Part shown: positions 1-13,490 of the stretch, piece after piece
Numbering within the stretch: position 1 is the stretch's first letter
Layout of the letters: each line of letters opens with the position of its first letter
Source: Camarhynchus parvulus
Taxonomy: Eukaryota > Chordata > Aves > Passeriformes > Thraupidae
Direction of reading: 5' to 3'
NCBI RefSeq assembly: GCF_901933205.1
Contig: NC_044572.1
Span: 31,444,001 to 31,508,000 of the forward strand
Length of the DNA: 64,000 bases
The notes under the pieces: model-generated
Databases searched by the model: none
The model's input: only the letters and a program-made list of their open reading frames with translations
What the model was told of the DNA's origin: nothing
Program-made: the position numbers and the translations under genes

Positions 1-935
1 ATGAACACACAACAGAGAGTTACTGGGAAAGAATAAATGGGATTTTTTAATATTATTTTGGCTTTAAAATGCAAATAAGATGTTATGCATGTTTTAATAC
101 TAATGGAATATTTCCTGTTGTGTGGGTTTGCCCTGGTCAGAACAAGGACAAGTTTTTAATATCCAAAGGCAAAAATTCTTTTCAAACAAGTAGCTTGCAG
201 TAGACACCCAATGACTGATTCTTCCCTGAGTACTACAGCACTACTAAGCACCATGGTAATAAAGGTGTTATATTTAATAACACTTTTCCATGTGTGACAA
301 AAGAAAGAATCTTTGGCAATTGAGCAGCACTTTCTAGCACCCAGTTTAATTTGTCTCCTGCAAATTGTGTGCACAAACTGATCTACAGCATGAAGATTCT
401 GCATTTGCCCTTCCAAAGCATTGCTTGACACAAACCATACACAATTATCAACAGCTTCCCTTTACAGAGAGACAAGGGAAATTATCCAAAAATGAGACAA
501 CCAAGGCTTACAGGAAAGTGACATCTTTACATCTCTAAAGTAGGCAAAAGTAAAATTTGCTTAAGTTAAAGAAAACCAAAAACCTCCAAACCCCTAGGTA
601 ATCTATAACTATTTTTTACTATATCTTGAAACAGCATGACTGTTATTGTATTGGCAGTGATGAGTGTCACTGCCTTCGCAAGCACTGTTGTGGCTATGTG
701 ACTGTGGAAAGTGGCTGCTTGCCACTAGGGAGTCTCCAGAACTGTGCTGCCACGCTGCAACAACCATGGCTGGGACAGAATGGCTTCCTGGGGGAGGTTG
801 TAACACCCAATATTATAGCAGGGAGCAACACTGGTGCATGTTCAGCAGCTTCCACAAGTACTGGAGCTGAATCTTTTCCAGGAGCAGCCCTGAAGGCTTA
901 GGGCATCACTGCATCACTGGTACAATTGAAAAGCC
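1..935. other. Unique non-coding DNA, no gene recognised
   Basis: AT-rich unique sequence up to about 600, then a slightly GC-richer part from 610 to 935 with overlapping short open frames on both strands (65-91 codons). None resembles a known protein, and the frames overlap each other, which is typical of chance frames. A POU octamer word (ATGCAAAT) lies at 69-76. No repeat family is recognised. The right edge runs directly into the (CCCTT)n array. Confidence 0.6.
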
Positions 936-1108
936 CCCTTCCCTTCCCTTCCCTTCCCTTCCCTTCCCTTCCCTTCCCTTCCCTTCCCTTCCCTTCCCTT
1001 CCCTTCCCTTCCCTTCCCTTCCCTTCCCTTCCCTTCCCTTCCCTTCCCTTCCCTTCCCTTCCCTTCCCTTCCCTTCCCTTCCCTTCCCTTCCCTTCCCTT
1101 CCCTTCCC
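936..1108. repeat. Perfect (CCCTT)34 microsatellite (GGGAA on minus strand)
   Basis: Thirty-four uninterrupted CCCTT units run from 936 to 1105, followed by a partial unit (CCC) to 1108. The array has no substitution, which implies recent expansion or active homogenisation. On the minus strand it reads GGG separated by AA, so any four neighbouring units meet the usual G-quadruplex pattern with 2-nt loops. All reading frames through it are open because the 5-bp unit cycles through three frames without a stop. The translated Gly-Arg-Glu-Gly-Lys or Pro-Phe-Pro-Ser-Leu repeats are therefore artefacts, not genes. Confidence 0.97.
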
Positions 1109-4100
1109 ACACATGGATTAATTTGTATTTCCATTTAAAACAATGTGCAATTAAAACTGTGGTTTTGCAGTCAGGATTCTTTTTCCAGACAAACTTTTTT
1201 TTTTCCCTGTGCATTTTGTTTTGAAAGTTTGTTTCTTTTCTAATGCTGGGGTACAATATTCTATCTGGAGTTCTTTCCTCTTTTTTCATTCTCTTCTTCA
1301 CTCTCAATGAAAAGATATGACTGACTGGCAACAATGTCCATCTTTCCAGGTTAATTTCATGTGTGATTCCAGCTGGCTTCCTTTGATGTTTCAGACATTT
1401 TATCTCAGGTTCTCAGTATCAGTGTAAGACAAAGAGCTAATTCTACCCTGAATCTGAAACTTCCAATTTAGCAATATTGCTTTGCTGTATCTTGTGGTTT
1501 TGTTCTGGATCTGGGACACAGTTTTGTTTTTTTTTTTCTCAATATTGATTTAGATAATCCCAGGTGAAAGAATGGCATCATGTAAGTAATAATGATTATT
1601 TCTTTGACTATGCCAAATATCAGACACAAAACTATCAGAAAAATAAAGAACATAGAGGAAGGGGACAAATGGCCACCATAAAGAGCTTAAATGAAATAAG
1701 ATAAAACACTATTTGCATATTTCATGGATAAGTACTGAATTAGGTTTGTTTTTTTTAATTAATGCTAAGGTAAATGTCATGTAATACATGCAGTAACCAG
1801 AATACTTTCTTCTCATTATCAAAATCTTTCCAAGGAAAAATCTTACTTTTTCTTATTCTGAATCACAATGTGGTTTCTCTCCAGAAAAAATGTTGACAAA
1901 AAGAGAATATTTCCAATTCTAAACTTGCAGCAGTAGTAAACAGCATCAGCAGATTTAAGGGAGCCTTTACTTTACAAGAGATTTTGTATTCCTAATTTTT
2001 AAACACTTAAAAGATAGATAAATTAATATAAATTAGTCACCCTTGCCTCAGTTTATAGGAATCTAAGAGGAACTATAAATCAATATATGGTGATTCACCA
2101 CATTCTAAAATAGTCCAGATGAGTCATATTTTGGAGGTGCGCACTGCTTTTGATGACTATAGCAGTAATGAAACATATTTAGCTCAGTCACAGGCACCTG
2201 CCTTTGAGATAGTCGGGTGAGTGGGGCTGAATTCCATCTTTTTTGTGCCTGCTGTCTCCAATTCTTCCACATTTCCTGAGTGCAAATGGAGGGAAGTGGG
2301 TATGGAACTGAGCTCTCCCACATCAGCCTGTGCACAACATCTACAAGTCCCAGAATCTGTTGTAATACTTGTAGCAGATGAGCAAAAGGCAATGTCTTGT
2401 GACATGTCAAAGGAGAATGTGCTCAATTGTTATCCATTGGTTCATAAGTTGTTCTGGACTGAATGGTTCCCATTCAGTCAGTTTGTGAGCTTAAAATATA
2501 TTTTACCACTGAGATTTTGATGTGGCTTGAGTTATTTCAATTACAAAGTATGCAAAGAAATCAACTTGTTTTGAATGTTTGGAATGATGTTTAAACTGAA
2601 AAAGTATGACTGAAATGAAAAATTAGTCCCTTAATGTGTGATATTATAGAGCTGATGAAAACACATGGAAAAAATAATGGTATTAGTTTCTGCAGTGTGA
2701 ATGTGTGTGTTTGCAGTAAAATCTGCCTAAGAATTTATGGTACTTCTTTCAAAGGTTTAATAAGAAAGACTTTAAAATGAGTTTACTGTATGTTTGCCTG
2801 GGCCTCTTCAGCAGCAGTACAATAAAGCCAGTGTAGGGTTCTGCATAATATTTTTTTTCTTAATTTCCAAGCTACATTCAGTGCCAACCTTTTTTGGCTT
2901 GCTTTGAGCAACATAGGGAGTTCTATATAATAAAAAGTTAAAAATGCAAAACTAAAAGCTTTAAAACTAACACACATTCAACTTATGATGTCAAAGCATA
3001 GTTTTGTGCATGATGTTCATCTGTTTTGCCTCAGTGGGACAAGCTGGTGCCTCTTGTGCCTCCATTAAGATGTGACTTCAGCGCTCATTAACATACTCTG
3101 ACTTGAACCTGTACAAATGCCAGCCTTAAATGCCAGCTAATATCACTGAGTTTTTTATTAAGATTTTTTTCAAGCGCTGTGAAGGAGGTAAAAAAGCTGG
3201 ACATAATGTGCTTTCTTGTCCAGGGAAGGCAAAAAGAGGGAAATGTGGAGAGTCAGTCAGTTGCAGTGGACCAAAGCTGCGTGCACCAAATAATGACAGT
3301 TACAACAACACAACTCTTAAGACCAGATTTTATATTGGCATATGGACGGATTTTTCTGAAAAGTTGTCTCTGAGGATAAGGGTTGAACGAATCATTTTTT
3401 TCCAGGAAGCAAAACACTGTTATTGCAGAAACTGCTTCCCAGCTCTCATCATACTGTGATTATAAGCAATTTTCATAGCCATTGCACTTACATTGTATTT
3501 CAGGCTGTAAAGACAGTCATTTTTAAGTATTCCCTCTGTGGAAATGTCATTACCCTGTCCCTGTCTTGATTTTGCCTTGCCGCCTCTTTCTCCTCAAACT
3601 CCCATCACACCAGTTTGAGCAGCCCTTGCTGTCCACTGCTTTTGTGTCTAGAGGAGGAGCAGATGAGGTCAGGAGCAGGTTCCTCTCCAGACCCCTTCCA
3701 CTCAAGCAGGGCAGAGCAGCACCAGTTGTGCTGCTTGGTGCTGCTGTGGGAAGCAGGCAAAGCACCGAGCTGGCAGTCAGCAGGCACCTCCACTTCCTTC
3801 CTAAAGCACTTAAGGAGCCCTAGGTGGTGACTTCAAAGACCATTTATTCACTGCTCAGAGGAATGGATATTTTGTAATACGAAATGAATCGAATTTCAAA
3901 GCCTGTAAAGGTCAAAAGCAGCCTCTGGCCGAACAAGAGGAAGAAGCCTCTTGGGAATTACACCTCTTCAGGAGAGGCCACTCCAACACAAACAGCCCTT
4001 GTGAAGTTGCATATGCAAAGAGTTGAACCACAAACCTCTGCAGAGTCTGATGGATAAGAAGTAATAACTCACCCCTAGGACAGGCAGAGACCAGAAATGC

Positions 4101-5094
4101 TGGGCTGGTGCAGTTTCACTTTGCCTGATTTGATTCTTTCAGGTTTTGCACTAACCTCTCTTGAGGCGGGACTGTGAGTGTCCATTTTCATTGCTGCATA
4201 TGCCAGGTCAGACTCTGTAGGTGTGAAAACCCCCGTCGTGATAGCACTTACCCTCCTTAAATAAATGCAGGAGATGGTGAGTCTGGGAGAACTAACACAA
4301 GAACTTGTCACAGCTCAGAAGCCTCCCCCTCCTTCACAAAATTAGTCTCTTTGAATTACAGCTAATACTAATTCTGTTTTCTGTATGGAACAGTACAGAC
4401 CTATGTGATTTTCCAAAGGAATTGATTAAAAAGTGCCCTGCTGTCACTGGTTTAAGCTCTTGCCACCCTGAGTGGAATTCAATGGGTAAGAATAAGGACA
4501 ATCATGCAAATATTCAGAATAAAGTGTTAAGGCAAGACATTATGTTGGCTGTCTTACTCAAGACAAATATGGCACTAAAGTGTATCTTATTTTATTACTT
4601 ACTAATTGTCAGATTTCTAGCTATTTCACACATTTCAGGGGAAAAGTATTCTTTGATGACTTTTTCTGTTTAATGTTTTTTTTTGTATCTTGCTACCAGA
4701 TAAAAAAACCCCAAATAACAGCAAGCAAACAAACAACCCCCCAACAAAACAAAACAAAACAAAAAATAGGCATCACCAGTTGTGGGTACAGGCTTCAGAA
4801 GAGAGAGAAAATGGACTCATAAAAATTGTCTTATGTGCATTTTCTGGGGTGAAAAGTGTGAATTTTAAAGCCTACTAACTTGCAGTTTATCTAATATTTG
4901 ATACCTTTCGATTATGTAGTCCTTTGTCTTTAGAAGCAGACTGTCTAGCTGTGGTAAGAGCTACTAGATCCAGGGTCAATAAGCTTGTTTGGGGATTGGG
5001 AAGGATGAACTGGTGTCCCTGTTTTCCTGAGCACTGTACTTCTCTAGCTCTGGGCCACAGAAGAAGGCATCTCTTTCACTGAGGTTGCTGTTGT
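1109..5094. other. Unique non-coding DNA
   Basis: About 4 kb with no recognisable gene or interspersed repeat. Short open frames such as 3130-3459 (+, 109 codons) and 4305-4673 (+, 122 codons) match nothing I know and are within the chance range. A GC-richer patch at 3560-3830 has overlapping frames on both strands. Octamer words are at 1711-1718 (reverse) and 4504-4511. Small A/C-rich tracts are listed separately. Confidence 0.55.
4722..4767. repeat. A/C-rich low-complexity tract with (CAAAA)n
   Basis: An A/C-rich stretch ending in about four CAAAA units (4743-4767), just after a run of AAACAAAC and a C6 run. It could be a simple repeat born from an A-rich seed. It is not linked to a recognisable retroposon body. 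Confidence 0.75.
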
Positions 5095-5855
5095 GCAGGT
5101 GCTCAGGACTTTGCCTGCAAGAAATGGAATAGGAACCTCACCAAAAATTCAGCAAGGGCAAATGCCAAGTCCTGCCTCTGAGATGGACTAATCCCTTGTG
5201 CTAATCCAGGCTGAGGTCTGCCTGGCTGGGGAGGCAGCTCTGCTGAGAAGGCCCAAAAGATGTCGGCTGAACGTGAGCCAGGATGCCTTATGTCATTAAG
5301 GAAGGTAAATGGCACACTGGGGTGTATTAACAGAAGAAAAGCCAGCATATTGTATTCCCCCTTTACTTTGCACTGTGTTTGACCACATATACAAAACTGC
5401 ATCCAGATTTAGGCCCCCCTACTCCTAAAACATGAATAACCTGCAGCAAGTTCAGTGGGGTGCCCCCAAGACAGGCATGGCTGGAGCACTTGCCCAGTGA
5501 GAAGGGGTTGAGGGAGCTGGGCTTGTGTAGCCAGAGAAGGGGTGGCTCCAGGGAAACCTGCCAGGGCCTGTGGGGAGGCCACTGAAAAGAGAGCCATGCT
5601 TCTCACAATCATGTATGCTGAGAGGATGAGGGGGAATAAGATGAAAAAAGACATATTCAGATTTTACATCAAGAGCACTTTCGTGGCGAGGACTCAAGCA
5701 GCAGATGAAGAGGAGGTTTGTAGTCCCCATCCTCGGAGATTTCCAGACTGTATAAAGCCCAAAGCAGATATTCAAGCTTGACCTGCTTTGAGCAGGAGGT
5801 TGGCTGAGAGGCCTCCTGCTATCCCTTTCATCCCAGTCATTCTGTGAACATGTGA
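5095..5855 (+). mobile_element. Long, old 3' fragment of a CR1 LINE
   Basis: CR1 is the main avian non-LTR retrotransposon; its ORF2 encodes an endonuclease and reverse transcriptase. This copy keeps the ORF2 C-terminal coding region in decayed form, followed by the 3' UTR. Recognisable parts are the stretch around 5150-5290, the region around 5450-5600 matching the conserved block near the ORF2 end, and the 3' tail at 5760-5855 (CTGCTTTGAGCAGGAGGTTG, then CATTCTGTGAACATGTGA). Reading frames are broken throughout and the copy is 5'-truncated, as usual for CR1. It has no poly(A) tail and ends in the degenerate octamer-like repeat. It is the longest CR1 remnant here and looks old from its many differences. 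Family assignment is from memory; the subfamily is not assigned. Confidence 0.88.
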
Positions 5856-6034
5856 TTTTTACCCAGCAATGGACCTACTCAATGCTGGAGTCATTTCAGT
5901 GGTCAGTAAAAGCAGCGTACTCACTTCCTGGCTAAAACATCATCTGAAAACTTCTGCACACAAACCACTTACATCAAAATGGAATTTTAAAATAAGAGAA
6001 ATGCAAAATGAAAAAATCAGCATGTTATCAAATT

Positions 6035-6400
6035 TGCAGGGAACCCCAGCAAGGGGGAGAGAATGATGCATCTGACTCCGTCTTATCAGAAGGCTAATTA
6101 ATTACTTTAATATACTATATTATTCTATACTATATTACATTACAACCAAACTGAATCTGCCAAGCACTCCACTCTACACACAACTGCTCTGGATCTCGTG
6201 ACTGTCAGCTGACAGTCCTGACACACACTTGGCCCTGAGAGGCCAAGGAAACAAAACACCATCACTTTGGGTAAATAATCTCCATATTGCATTCTAGTTT
6301 TGCACTAACACAGGCACAGCAAATGAGATAAGAATATTCTTGAGAAGAATTGTGCCTTGCTTTTCTCTGTGAAGTGTGGGGCTACAGCATGTGGCTTGAA
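6035..6400 (-). mobile_element. Probable endogenous retrovirus LTR fragment, antisense
   Basis: The sequence from about 6035 (TGCAGGGAACC) through 6330 resembles a passerine ERV LTR read in reverse. On the minus strand an ATTAAA-type polyadenylation signal lies in the AT-rich block at 6090-6145, followed by a short U5-like segment that would end in CA at 6035. The region toward 6330 would be U3. The distal (U3) boundary is unclear: I found no matching inverted terminus and no target duplication, so it is probably truncated and the 6400 end is approximate. No gag, pol or env remnant is adjacent. The family match is from memory and unverified. Confidence 0.55.
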
Positions 6401-9400
6401 GTTACTTTGATGAATTAGTTTGATGAACTCATCTTCACTTGACGATAGCGGGCAAAAGAGAGCACAACTGTCATCTGGATCAGGTTAAACACAGGCAGAG
6501 TTGTTGTCCTGGCCTGTGTCACGACCTCCTGTTTGAAAAACATCAGCACCACCCCGTTTCAGCTCCCACCACATGGTGCCTGCAAGGAGAAGGGACAAGC
6601 AGCACTTTGTGGCTGCCACCTGCGAATCCCTCATTATTGGCAGGTACTTTGCAATGGAGTACTGGGACAGGATAATTGCTGTAGATAGAGTTGGCAAGAG
6701 CAGTGTGTGGGAGACACATTCAATTGCACATGAGTCTGGTAGGTGAGCTATAAAAAACACAACCCTGCCATTATCTGTTGAACAGCCGGCAACTCTGGGT
6801 CTTCCATTTTGTTTATGGCAGAATGGACAAAAGGCTGGTGGTGTCAGCAGTAAACAGCCTGGGGACTGTGTGCCTTGCAAAGGTATGATAGATACCTTCA
6901 TGAGCCATAGCTCAAACTTTGGTGACAATAACAGTGAGGCATTGCAAGTTTATTTGCAAGATTAAGTCTAAATGTTGTCCCCAGAGTGCAGTATAAAAAC
7001 TAATTAATTTTTTTATTCTTTATCATTGAGATCAACATTAATTCATAGGAATTTGCATTTCTATATGACCCTTGTGTAAGCCAGCTTGCATGGGAGGAGG
7101 ACCAATTTTGAGATTCATCAGTAGTGTTGTCCATCCTACTTGAATATTCCATTTATACTAAATATTTCCAAGCAAATATAGTTCTACAGCCAGACTTAGG
7201 AGGAAAACATGTACTGATATGAGAAATACAATTACTACTTTTCATTACACAATGTTTTACTATGCATTTGTGTCTTACAGCTCTTCTGCTGTATGGATTC
7301 TTCAATATCTAATTCAAGAAGAGTGTTTACACCGCAGTCTTCCACCCATTGAGAGTATTGGCTTGGCTTTTCAACCAGACATTTTAGCAGACTTTGGCTT
7401 CAAGTCACAGGCATCTTTACACCTCAGCACTTCTTTGGTTTCCAACAGGTTCATTCATCAGTTTGAACACTCAAAATTATTACTTGATAATGTTATCAGA
7501 TGGGGAGAGGTGAAAATACTTGAGTGAAAACATAAGCCCCCAGGACATGAAACTAAGAGAGAGGTTGAAAAAGTATTTTAGTGGGGAAAACCGTCTTACC
7601 TTGCCACCAAATCTGCGATTCAGAGCCCCCCCATTTAAAAATTTTGCCGGACAAATCTCAATTTAATCTTCAAGTTCTTGTGTTAGCACTGAGGAATATT
7701 CCTTACAGAAGGATGTTGTAGAAGGGAAGGGTGCTACCCTCTAGTTTGGCTTCTCATACAAGGAATGCCTGATATGGAGCTGGGAGCCTACAGGCCACAG
7801 GCATGTCAAATGGGAATGCGTTGGAACCATGTGGGAGCAGAAGGAACTGTGAGAGAAGGTGCACTGCAGCTGTTGGACCTAAGCAGCATGCTGCAGCCAT
7901 GCAGGAGCATTTCCTTCATTCCAGACTCATCTTGCATTGATCTCTGGAAAATCTAGTCCTTACCTAAAAAGTCCACTTCTAATATTGCTAGTCCTTTTGG
8001 GTCACTCTAGCCTCAGGTGGTCCAATTACCTACCAAGCTAGGAATTTTCTTCTGTGCTACTGGGAAGAGCAAACTCTTCGTCATTCCTTCAACACATCAC
8101 ACTGAGGGAAAATCTCTTCATAAATTGCATGTAGGCTTCCATACTAGCCAAATTCACAGAGGTATGCAGAAAGTCAGTACACCTAACCCACCAGTTTTTG
8201 TGGGTGTTTTCTACTGATTACGTATTTTTCTGGCTTGAATTTACTTTGGATACAGAGATTCTTTCAGTGGAAGTCAGAAATGTCTATGAGTCTTGCTGTG
8301 TAAAGACTGAGGGAAAGTCAGCCTAAACAGAGCTTCCAAAGCTAACAGCTTTCCTTATTAACTCTTATTATCCAACATGCTGCATTTTGTAGGGGGAAAA
8401 AATCTGAAATATGGGAGAGGGAGCAAAACTGAGACAAACAAAAAAAAAAATCACATTTTGAAATCCATCCCTTTGGCAGCTGTCCCTTTCTCATTTTGGC
8501 AGACGGAGAATTGCTGGCAGGACTAGTGAGGGAAGGGTAAAAGACAAATGGTTCATGATGAATCCTTTAACTAAGCTGATATTTCAACACAGCGCTTGCC
8601 AGCATTTTTCTTTGGCATACGCTTTATAGAACATACATGACAACCACTTCAGCATTGTTAATATATTGGCATTACCTGGTTTATTATTCATCTCCCTCTG
8701 AATCAGACCCCAGACTTTCAGGAGACTATTGCATAGCAGAAGCCCCTTTTTATCTTCCTAGCATTTATTTCCCTGGGTGCAAAAATGAAACTAAACTGTG
8801 AGATCATGATTTACAAAATCCAATAAGCTCACTTTTTAAAATTTGCGCATTAATTATCAGGATATTATCCTTTGTAATACTGGTAATGTAAATACCAACT
8901 TTCAAGAATAAGGTTTATTAAACAACTCCACTGTTTGGGTGAATCAGTTCCAGTAAGCCAAAAATAAATGAGATCACAAATTCTCAAGAAATTAAAACAA
9001 AAATATGGACTAGGAAGTAATTTTGGGGGTTTTATAATGGTTTTTTGTCCTGAAAAAAAAGTCTTCATATTTCAGGAAAAAAATGAATAGATCAAGGTGA
9101 AAACAAAATATTTCAAACTCTGTAAGAAAATAAAATCAAACCAAAACAACAACAACAAACAAAACAAAATAAACAAAAAAACCCCAAAAACAAAAAACCA
9201 CCACCAAAAAAAAAACCAAACCAAAAGCCCAAACCAATCTGTAAGCTGAATTTATTTTTTGACACTTAATTACAACATTTTCATTGACTTGAATGGGTCC
9301 AATGTATACACTACATATACGACAATTCATTGAACCAATACATTTGAATTAAAAAAGTAGTTACATCAAAAAATTAAAGAAGATATTGGAATATAAAGTG

Positions 9401-12400
9401 GGGTTTTGTTATTCATTCAGTCATTCATTTCTCCTTAATTTTTTCCTTCCTTTCTTGCTAAATAGTTAATTCGTTATCTTTTAACAAATTTCGTTTTGTG
9501 TTCTTAAAGTTGCCGCAGGTGGCATTCCAACACATCTATGTCTTGTGGAGAAGACACTGCATTTTCAAGGAACCAGCCCATGAGCACTTACCAATCAATA
9601 AATGCCTGCATTATGAAGTATGTACAACCACAGCAGATGGTCAGGAAGACCTTGTCTGACATTTTTGAATTAAACTGGTGATGTTAAATTGTATAAATTC
9701 CTAATAAATGCATCTTGCTCCAGTACAGCACGGTACTGTAAAAATCACAGGTGAAGTAATAACTTAAGGAAATGCAGTGAGATACACACAATGCAGTGTA
9801 CTATTTTATGGCCAGAGAGATCAATTAGTCCTCCTCCTTTCAAACAGGCTACCTTTATTTCCTTTCCCTGCTAATAGAAGACTAAAATTGTAAAAAAAAT
9901 AATTACAAGTTTAATCTTCTGAAATACTGTTAATGACTTCAGGCTTTATTGCAGGAACTTTTGGAGTTTTTGCAAAAAGAGACCAAAAAAAAAAGGTTTG
10001 GATATTTTTTCCTTATTTGAATTGACTCTAATGCTAGGATTTATTAATAGAAGGAAACTGAAATGTAGGTGCCTAAAAAGACAATATGGATTAGCTCAAC
10101 AAGGTATGGAGAGCATGAATAACAAACCATATATTTTTCCTGCCGTGACAGGGCGCTGCATAAAAACACTGGGGGATGGATGCAAACAATGTGCTGCTGA
10201 GAGTGACAATAAAACAGAGATGACAGCGTAAAGAGAGAATGATGAATGGATTAACACAGGTAAGGGGGTTAGATAAAAGATCACAGGGAATAGCAGAAAA
10301 TTCAGTCTAAGCAGATCCTGAATAGTCTAACAGAAAATAGTGCTGTTGTTAGATGTGGATTTGATAGGGAATGTGGTGACAACAGAGAGTGAAGAAATCT
10401 TTGAGTTTATATGGAGAGATTTATATTTACGCCTCTGGATATACATTTATAGATATTTATACTAAATATATATTTTGATATCCCTGTAATAAATTTCTAT
10501 AACCAAATGATAAACTGTATTTATTGTAGTTAACACCCTTTGCCTGCCTTACCTGTGCTACATTCTTTTTCTCTTTTCAGCTAGTGATTTCTCTAAGCAG
10601 CTCAGAACTGCTGTCAGAATTGTTGAAACCTGCCAGAATTTTTTTTCTTCTTTTCTTCCCAAACACCTCCAGAGATGGGGAATTCTCCTCCTCTGCTGCA
10701 TTCTGCTTTGAAGTACCTGTCTTTAATTACCCCATCTTGTATTATCTTCGATGTAAAGGTCCAATTTCTCTTACCTATCAAAGATGAGAAAAGCAGGGGA
10801 ATTGAGGCTGTTATTATAAGAAAAACTGGCATTAACATAATACAGAGATTTCTTGAAAATGTTAGTCCTAAACAGTTGAAAGAAAGATGTTAGTCTATAA
10901 AAGAAAGTTACAAAACCAACCATTTTTTAAAGTCTTGATTTTAATTTCAAAAGATTCATAACAGTAAATCTATTAAAGTTATATATTCTTGGCTAATGGC
11001 TACTTGCCTAGGATTAGTCTCTAAAACTGTTGTTTTTCAACAGTTGAACCAGCAAAGAAGATGAAAAACCAATCACCTTTAGTACGCTTTATATTAGGTC
11101 CTTAGATGTAAATAGTTCAACATAATTTTATTTTATTGCTTGTTAGCACTCTCATGTTTTCATGCCTTACAGTCGCTCAATGAGTGGTTCTTTTAAAAAC
11201 CTTTCTCTTTATGTCACTATTTTCCATAAAGTAATATTAGAGATGTAGAGATCCCTGATTGCCTTTTTCAAAATGCATGTCAGGTGCTTGGGGCATTTGT
11301 TTGATATTGAATGGAACGCAGCAGCATTACCTAGAAACCAAGGAGAAGAACTGAAAGACACCAATTTCTTCTCATACTATAAGTAGCTTTTAGACAGATT
11401 ACTCAAAGAGGAAGAAAAAAATTACCAAACTGAACCCCACAACACATGCCCACGCACACATTAGGCAAAATTTGCCGTGACAATTTCAGTAATGCCAAAC
11501 GTTGTTCAGGGTTGCAGACTTAGGTTTTATATTTTCCTTCACACACAGCATTTTTAATATTATGGGTCAGAATTTCACCATTCAGAGGCATCTTTTTGTC
11601 AGCAGTGATTCAGCGGACAAACAAGGCTTGATAAGCTGCCAGTGAGGGATATCACATTTACACAAAATCACAATCCCTCTGAGACAGATTAAAACCTGTA
11701 AGGCTAAGCATAAGAAAAAGGACGCTGAAAACCTCCAGAATTTGTGTATTACAGTATGAAGGGAAGTTTTAGAAGACTAGTCAGAAAGGATTACTCTAGA
11801 AAAGAAAATGTTTGTCTTGGAGACTTCTTTATTGACCTGTAATATGCTTTTGGTTTGAAAGACATGTTAAACAAAGAGAGCTCTAGTCTTTCAAAACTCT
11901 CACAGCTCTATAAATAACTCCACATAAAATGTACAGTATGTATAAACAGCATGACAAAGATTTTCTGACAGTATTTTCTCTACAGTAAAAGTAAAGTCAA
12001 AACATCCCATTGATGGCAGCTATTTTGAAGAATTCCTAAGAATACGAGTGCTTACAAGCTGGCAAACTCTCCATGAGTGAGACTGAGTATAAACAATGAC
12101 CTTTTATGAGGTTGTAGCCATTCCATCAAGATCCAAATGCAGCTTGGATGGACCTTAGCCAAGAAGTGGCTGCTCAGCATTTAGTAGAGCGTCAGCTAAG
12201 GGAACCGCAGAAACAACCAAACTGTTCCAGCAGTAAAACTATCTGCCAGCAACCTTTTTGAGAGTTCACCATCTGGGTCCTGCAGCCATCAATCAGACTC
12301 AATGTGTCACCCCAGCTGTCTTTCAAGGCTCCTCGTAGTCAAGGTAGAGCAGTTGTGAGAAAATAAAACACAAAAATTGAGAGAGCACAGCTGTTGAAAG

Positions 12401-13421
12401 CTCAAGTAAGTCAGCAGGCAAATCAACTCCCAAGCATTAAATAGCACACAATTGCTTCTCTAAATCTAAAGATTGACCCCCTTGCATGTCTGAAATTACC
12501 TGTTTTCTGTACTACATACTGATATTTTATTTGACTATTCTGTTTTAGTGGATTTGGGTTGTTTCATAAATGCATCCATAAGTCTCTCTTACTTTTGTGG
12601 GAAATCAATCCACAAACCCCAGATCTATAAGTTTATTTTTTATAGATTAACATGTAAGGGCTCTACTCGTTGGCTCTTTCTGTGATTTGTACTTGTTAAA
12701 ATTAGACACTAATATTGGACATTTTGACTGGAGACAAACTCTGAAAAACTCTGCCATTGTGAATCTCCCACCAGACCAAGAATTAGGGCCTTTAAAATAA
12801 GATAAAAATTTCAGTGACCAAAGTGAGAAGTTGAACAGACAAGGAAATAACTAGATTACTACTGCATTTTTAAATGGAATTATAGGGAAATAAAGTGGGG
12901 GTTCTGTCCAAATATGCTTGATTGCTTTTCCTATCTATCTTACATTGCAAAATACCTCAAATATTTCTTTCACACTTTAAGGATGTTTCAAATGCCTGGC
13001 TAGTGAAGACAGTTTTGTGTGTTTGGTTTTTTTTTCAATAGTTTACTTCACTTTATGGTTTTTGGTTTTAAGAAATGGTTTTAATAAAAATATATGCACT
13101 GACATCCAAGGTTTTTTCTAGTATACAATTTAGATACAATCTTCTCCATATAATGGCTTTACTTAATGTCCATCTATAAAAGTCTAGGCCTGGAGCAGGT
13201 AAAGAGTGTTCTGTAGAAATAAAAAAATATTATGAGCACTAGTTTTTCTATTATTTTCTTTTGTAGTGTTTAGAAAGATTAATTGTATTATAGTTATTCA
13301 ATATTCAATTTTTACAATGCCAAGCTGCAGATGGTTAGACTGTGCATTACAGTAAAAAATTCTCTATTCCAGGTTTTTCAAACAAATGTTTCTGTTTCAG
13401 GATTTTAAAGTAAGTGAATAA
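6401..13421. other. Unique AT-rich non-coding DNA
   Basis: About 7 kb with no recognisable gene. The largest frame overlapping its start is 6485-6928 (-, 147 codons), matching no family I know. An octamer word is at 7051-7058 (reverse). A C-rich/A-rich tract at 9126-9237 is listed separately. AT-rich runs occur around 10430-10480. No interspersed repeat is recognised, although very old copies could be missed by eye. Confidence 0.55.
9126..9237. repeat. A/C-rich low-complexity tract
   Basis: About 110 bp made almost only of A and C (CAA, CAAA, CCA and CAAAACA-like units, two A runs of 7-10). The complementary strand is T/G-rich and gives a spurious Val/Phe/Leu-rich frame at 9136-9330. No retroposon body is visible on either side. 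Confidence 0.85.
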
Positions 13422-13490
13422 TAATCACGTAATCACTGAATAATTTGTCTTGGAAGGAACCTCATGGTATCACCTACTCTAACTCTGGGA
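13422..13490 (-). mobile_element. Possible short CR1 3' end, antisense
   Basis: The segment resembles the reverse complement of a CR1 terminus: a degenerate TCATAGAATCA-type start, then TTGGAAGGAACCTCATGG and a CTACTCTAACTC-like piece. Only the last 60-70 bp of the element would be present, and the sequence beyond 13490 does not continue the family. The resemblance could be chance. Low confidence. Confidence 0.42.

Noticed and set aside
898..1334. Gly-Arg-Glu-Gly-Lys and Pro-Phe-Pro-Ser-Leu repeat proteins
   Set aside because: Every frame of a perfect 5-bp repeat lacking stops is open; no start, splice or promoter context supports a gene.
6485..6928. 147-codon minus-strand frame, the longest outside simple repeats
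   Set aside because: No recognisable domain. At this base composition about one frame of this length is expected by chance in 64 kb on six frames.
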